From Chloroflexota bacterium (GTDB taxonomy: Bacteria > Chloroflexota > Dehalococcoidia > DSTF01 > RBG-16-68-14): DNA of 11,987 nucleotides. Below the pieces are notes generated by a model. That model worked only from the letters and a program-made list of their open reading frames with translations, had not been told where the DNA came from and did not search any database. The position numbers and the translations under genes are program-made. Positions 11,377-11,987 of this stretch are shown here, one piece after another (the first letter of the stretch is position 1; each line of letters opens with the position of its first letter). Where the stretch lies: contig JADFRJ010000055.1 in the NCBI GenBank assembly GCA_022561355.1, positions 1 to 11,987 on the forward strand, in the 5' to 3' direction.

Positions 11377-11987
11377 AATCATCTACCACGCACTCAATCG
11401 AAACTACGAAGGCTCGAAGAGCATCGAGGGCGAGAATGAGCACGTCGAGCATTATGAGATCGGTTTCGACGAACCGCCGACAAGCGAGGTTCCCTGCTAC
11501 GCCGACGTCAGATCTCCGCGATTCAGTGACGTGCATATCGATGACAAGGAATCGTTCGTCTCGAATCTTGAGGCGTCGTCGGTTGATGGCGTCAAGTTCG
11601 ACCTGGCTGTCACATACACACGGATTCGGTTGGAGGATCGGAATGCAAATCCGCTTGCGAAACCGGCTGTCATCACGGCCAGGTCGCAACAGCGTAATGT
11701 CCTGACCGTCGTAGACTTTAATGGCGATGTGAGATTCAATACGGCGGGCGTGGCTTACGGGGCGCGTGAGGTTCAGCGTTCCGTGATTATTATGGCAGTC
11801 GAAAAGAAGCTGAAGCCGAACCCGTGGCCGGGCTGGCTGTTGTCGATGCGTGATGTGGTCAATCAATCCTCGATCAAGATCAAGGGTATCACGTGGCCGA
11901 AGCGCACGTTGCGTATGGATAACATTTTCATCTCGGATGAGGATGAGGAGGACAAAACTCCGTTTATTTTAGTGACGTTCGATATAA
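11369..11987 (+). CDS. Unknown protein, 3' end beyond window (possible phage-like structural protein)
   Basis: From TTG at 11369, which overlaps the upstream stop by 8 bases and has GGGGTG 7 nt before it, an open frame runs to the edge with no stop: 206 residues, starting AKIIYHALNRNYEGSKSIEGENEHVEHYEIGFDEPP. No later start codon occurs until about 160 bases downstream. The sequence is polar with alternating strands and Asp/Asn-rich loops (TVVDFNGDVRFNTAG, KLKPNPWPGWLLSMRDVVN) and lacks membrane segments or a signal peptide. From memory this resembles uncharacterised proteins in phage-like structural gene groups, but I cannot confirm it. Codon use is less GC-biased than in the housekeeping genes to the left. 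The antisense frame over the same bases has no features of a real protein. Confidence 0.65.
   Translation, partial: MAKIIYHALNRNYEGSKSIEGENEHVEHYEIGFDEPPTSEVPCYADVRSPRFSDVHIDDKESFVSNLEASSVDGVKFDLAVTYTRIRLEDRNANPLAKPAVITARSQQRNVLTVVDFNGDVRFNTAGVAYGAREVQRSVIIMAVEKKLKPNPWPGWLLSMRDVVNQSSIKIKGITWPKRTLRMDNIFISDEDEEDKTPFILVTFDI

Noticed and set aside
11336..11866. A 176-codon minus-strand frame at the right edge
   Set aside because: The overlapping plus-strand frame is coupled to the upstream gene, has a ribosome-binding site and runs on beyond the edge. The minus frame has none of these.

Overview
The window is GC-rich bacterial chromosome. No marker gene fixes the taxonomy. Several traits together suggest a Chloroflexota-type organism, and this is inference: a LexA with a Gram-positive-type operator (GAAC-N4-GTTC), a secreted RCC1-repeat protein ending in a dockerin, a GT39-like membrane glycosyltransferase, CaiB/SDR acyl-CoA-type enzymes, and intergenic DNA full of small perfect hairpins.

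Layout. Bases 1-4115 read on the minus strand: a truncated short-chain dehydrogenase (1-539), a small lipoprotein (705-1118), a CaiB/BaiF class III CoA-transferase (1160-2347) and a secreted seven-repeat RCC1 protein with a C-terminal dockerin (2556-4115). The intergenic DNA between them, and the roughly 480-bp divergent region up to 4636, carries short hairpins, many with a GAA/TTC triloop. Bases 4636-9022 read on the plus strand: a membrane-anchored pseudopilin-G-like protein, a GT39-type glycosyltransferase carrying a second copy of the same domain at its C-terminus, lexA with a readable promoter and SOS operator, and an OppD/DppD-type ABC ATPase. A minus-strand pair (10264-8940) follows: a 76-aa membrane protein translationally coupled to holA (DNA polymerase III delta). 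The holA tail overlaps the end of the ABC gene by 83 bp. The plus strand resumes with two very small membrane-protein genes (54 and 31 aa), then, behind an extended -10 promoter, a four-cysteine zinc-ribbon-like protein and an overlapping unknown gene that runs off the right edge.

Most of the content is ordinary: metabolism, SOS control, replication and peptide transport. The parts that deserve attention are the duplicated extracytoplasmic domain shared by the 4636 protein and the glycosyltransferase, with four cysteines conserved in both copies; the GCGAAGC-type mini-hairpin family; the small membrane ORFs, one with its ribosome-binding site at the foot of a long hairpin; and the less GC-biased unknown pair at the right edge, which may be the start of an accessory or phage-like region. 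No complete new defence or mobile system can be demonstrated from this window alone.
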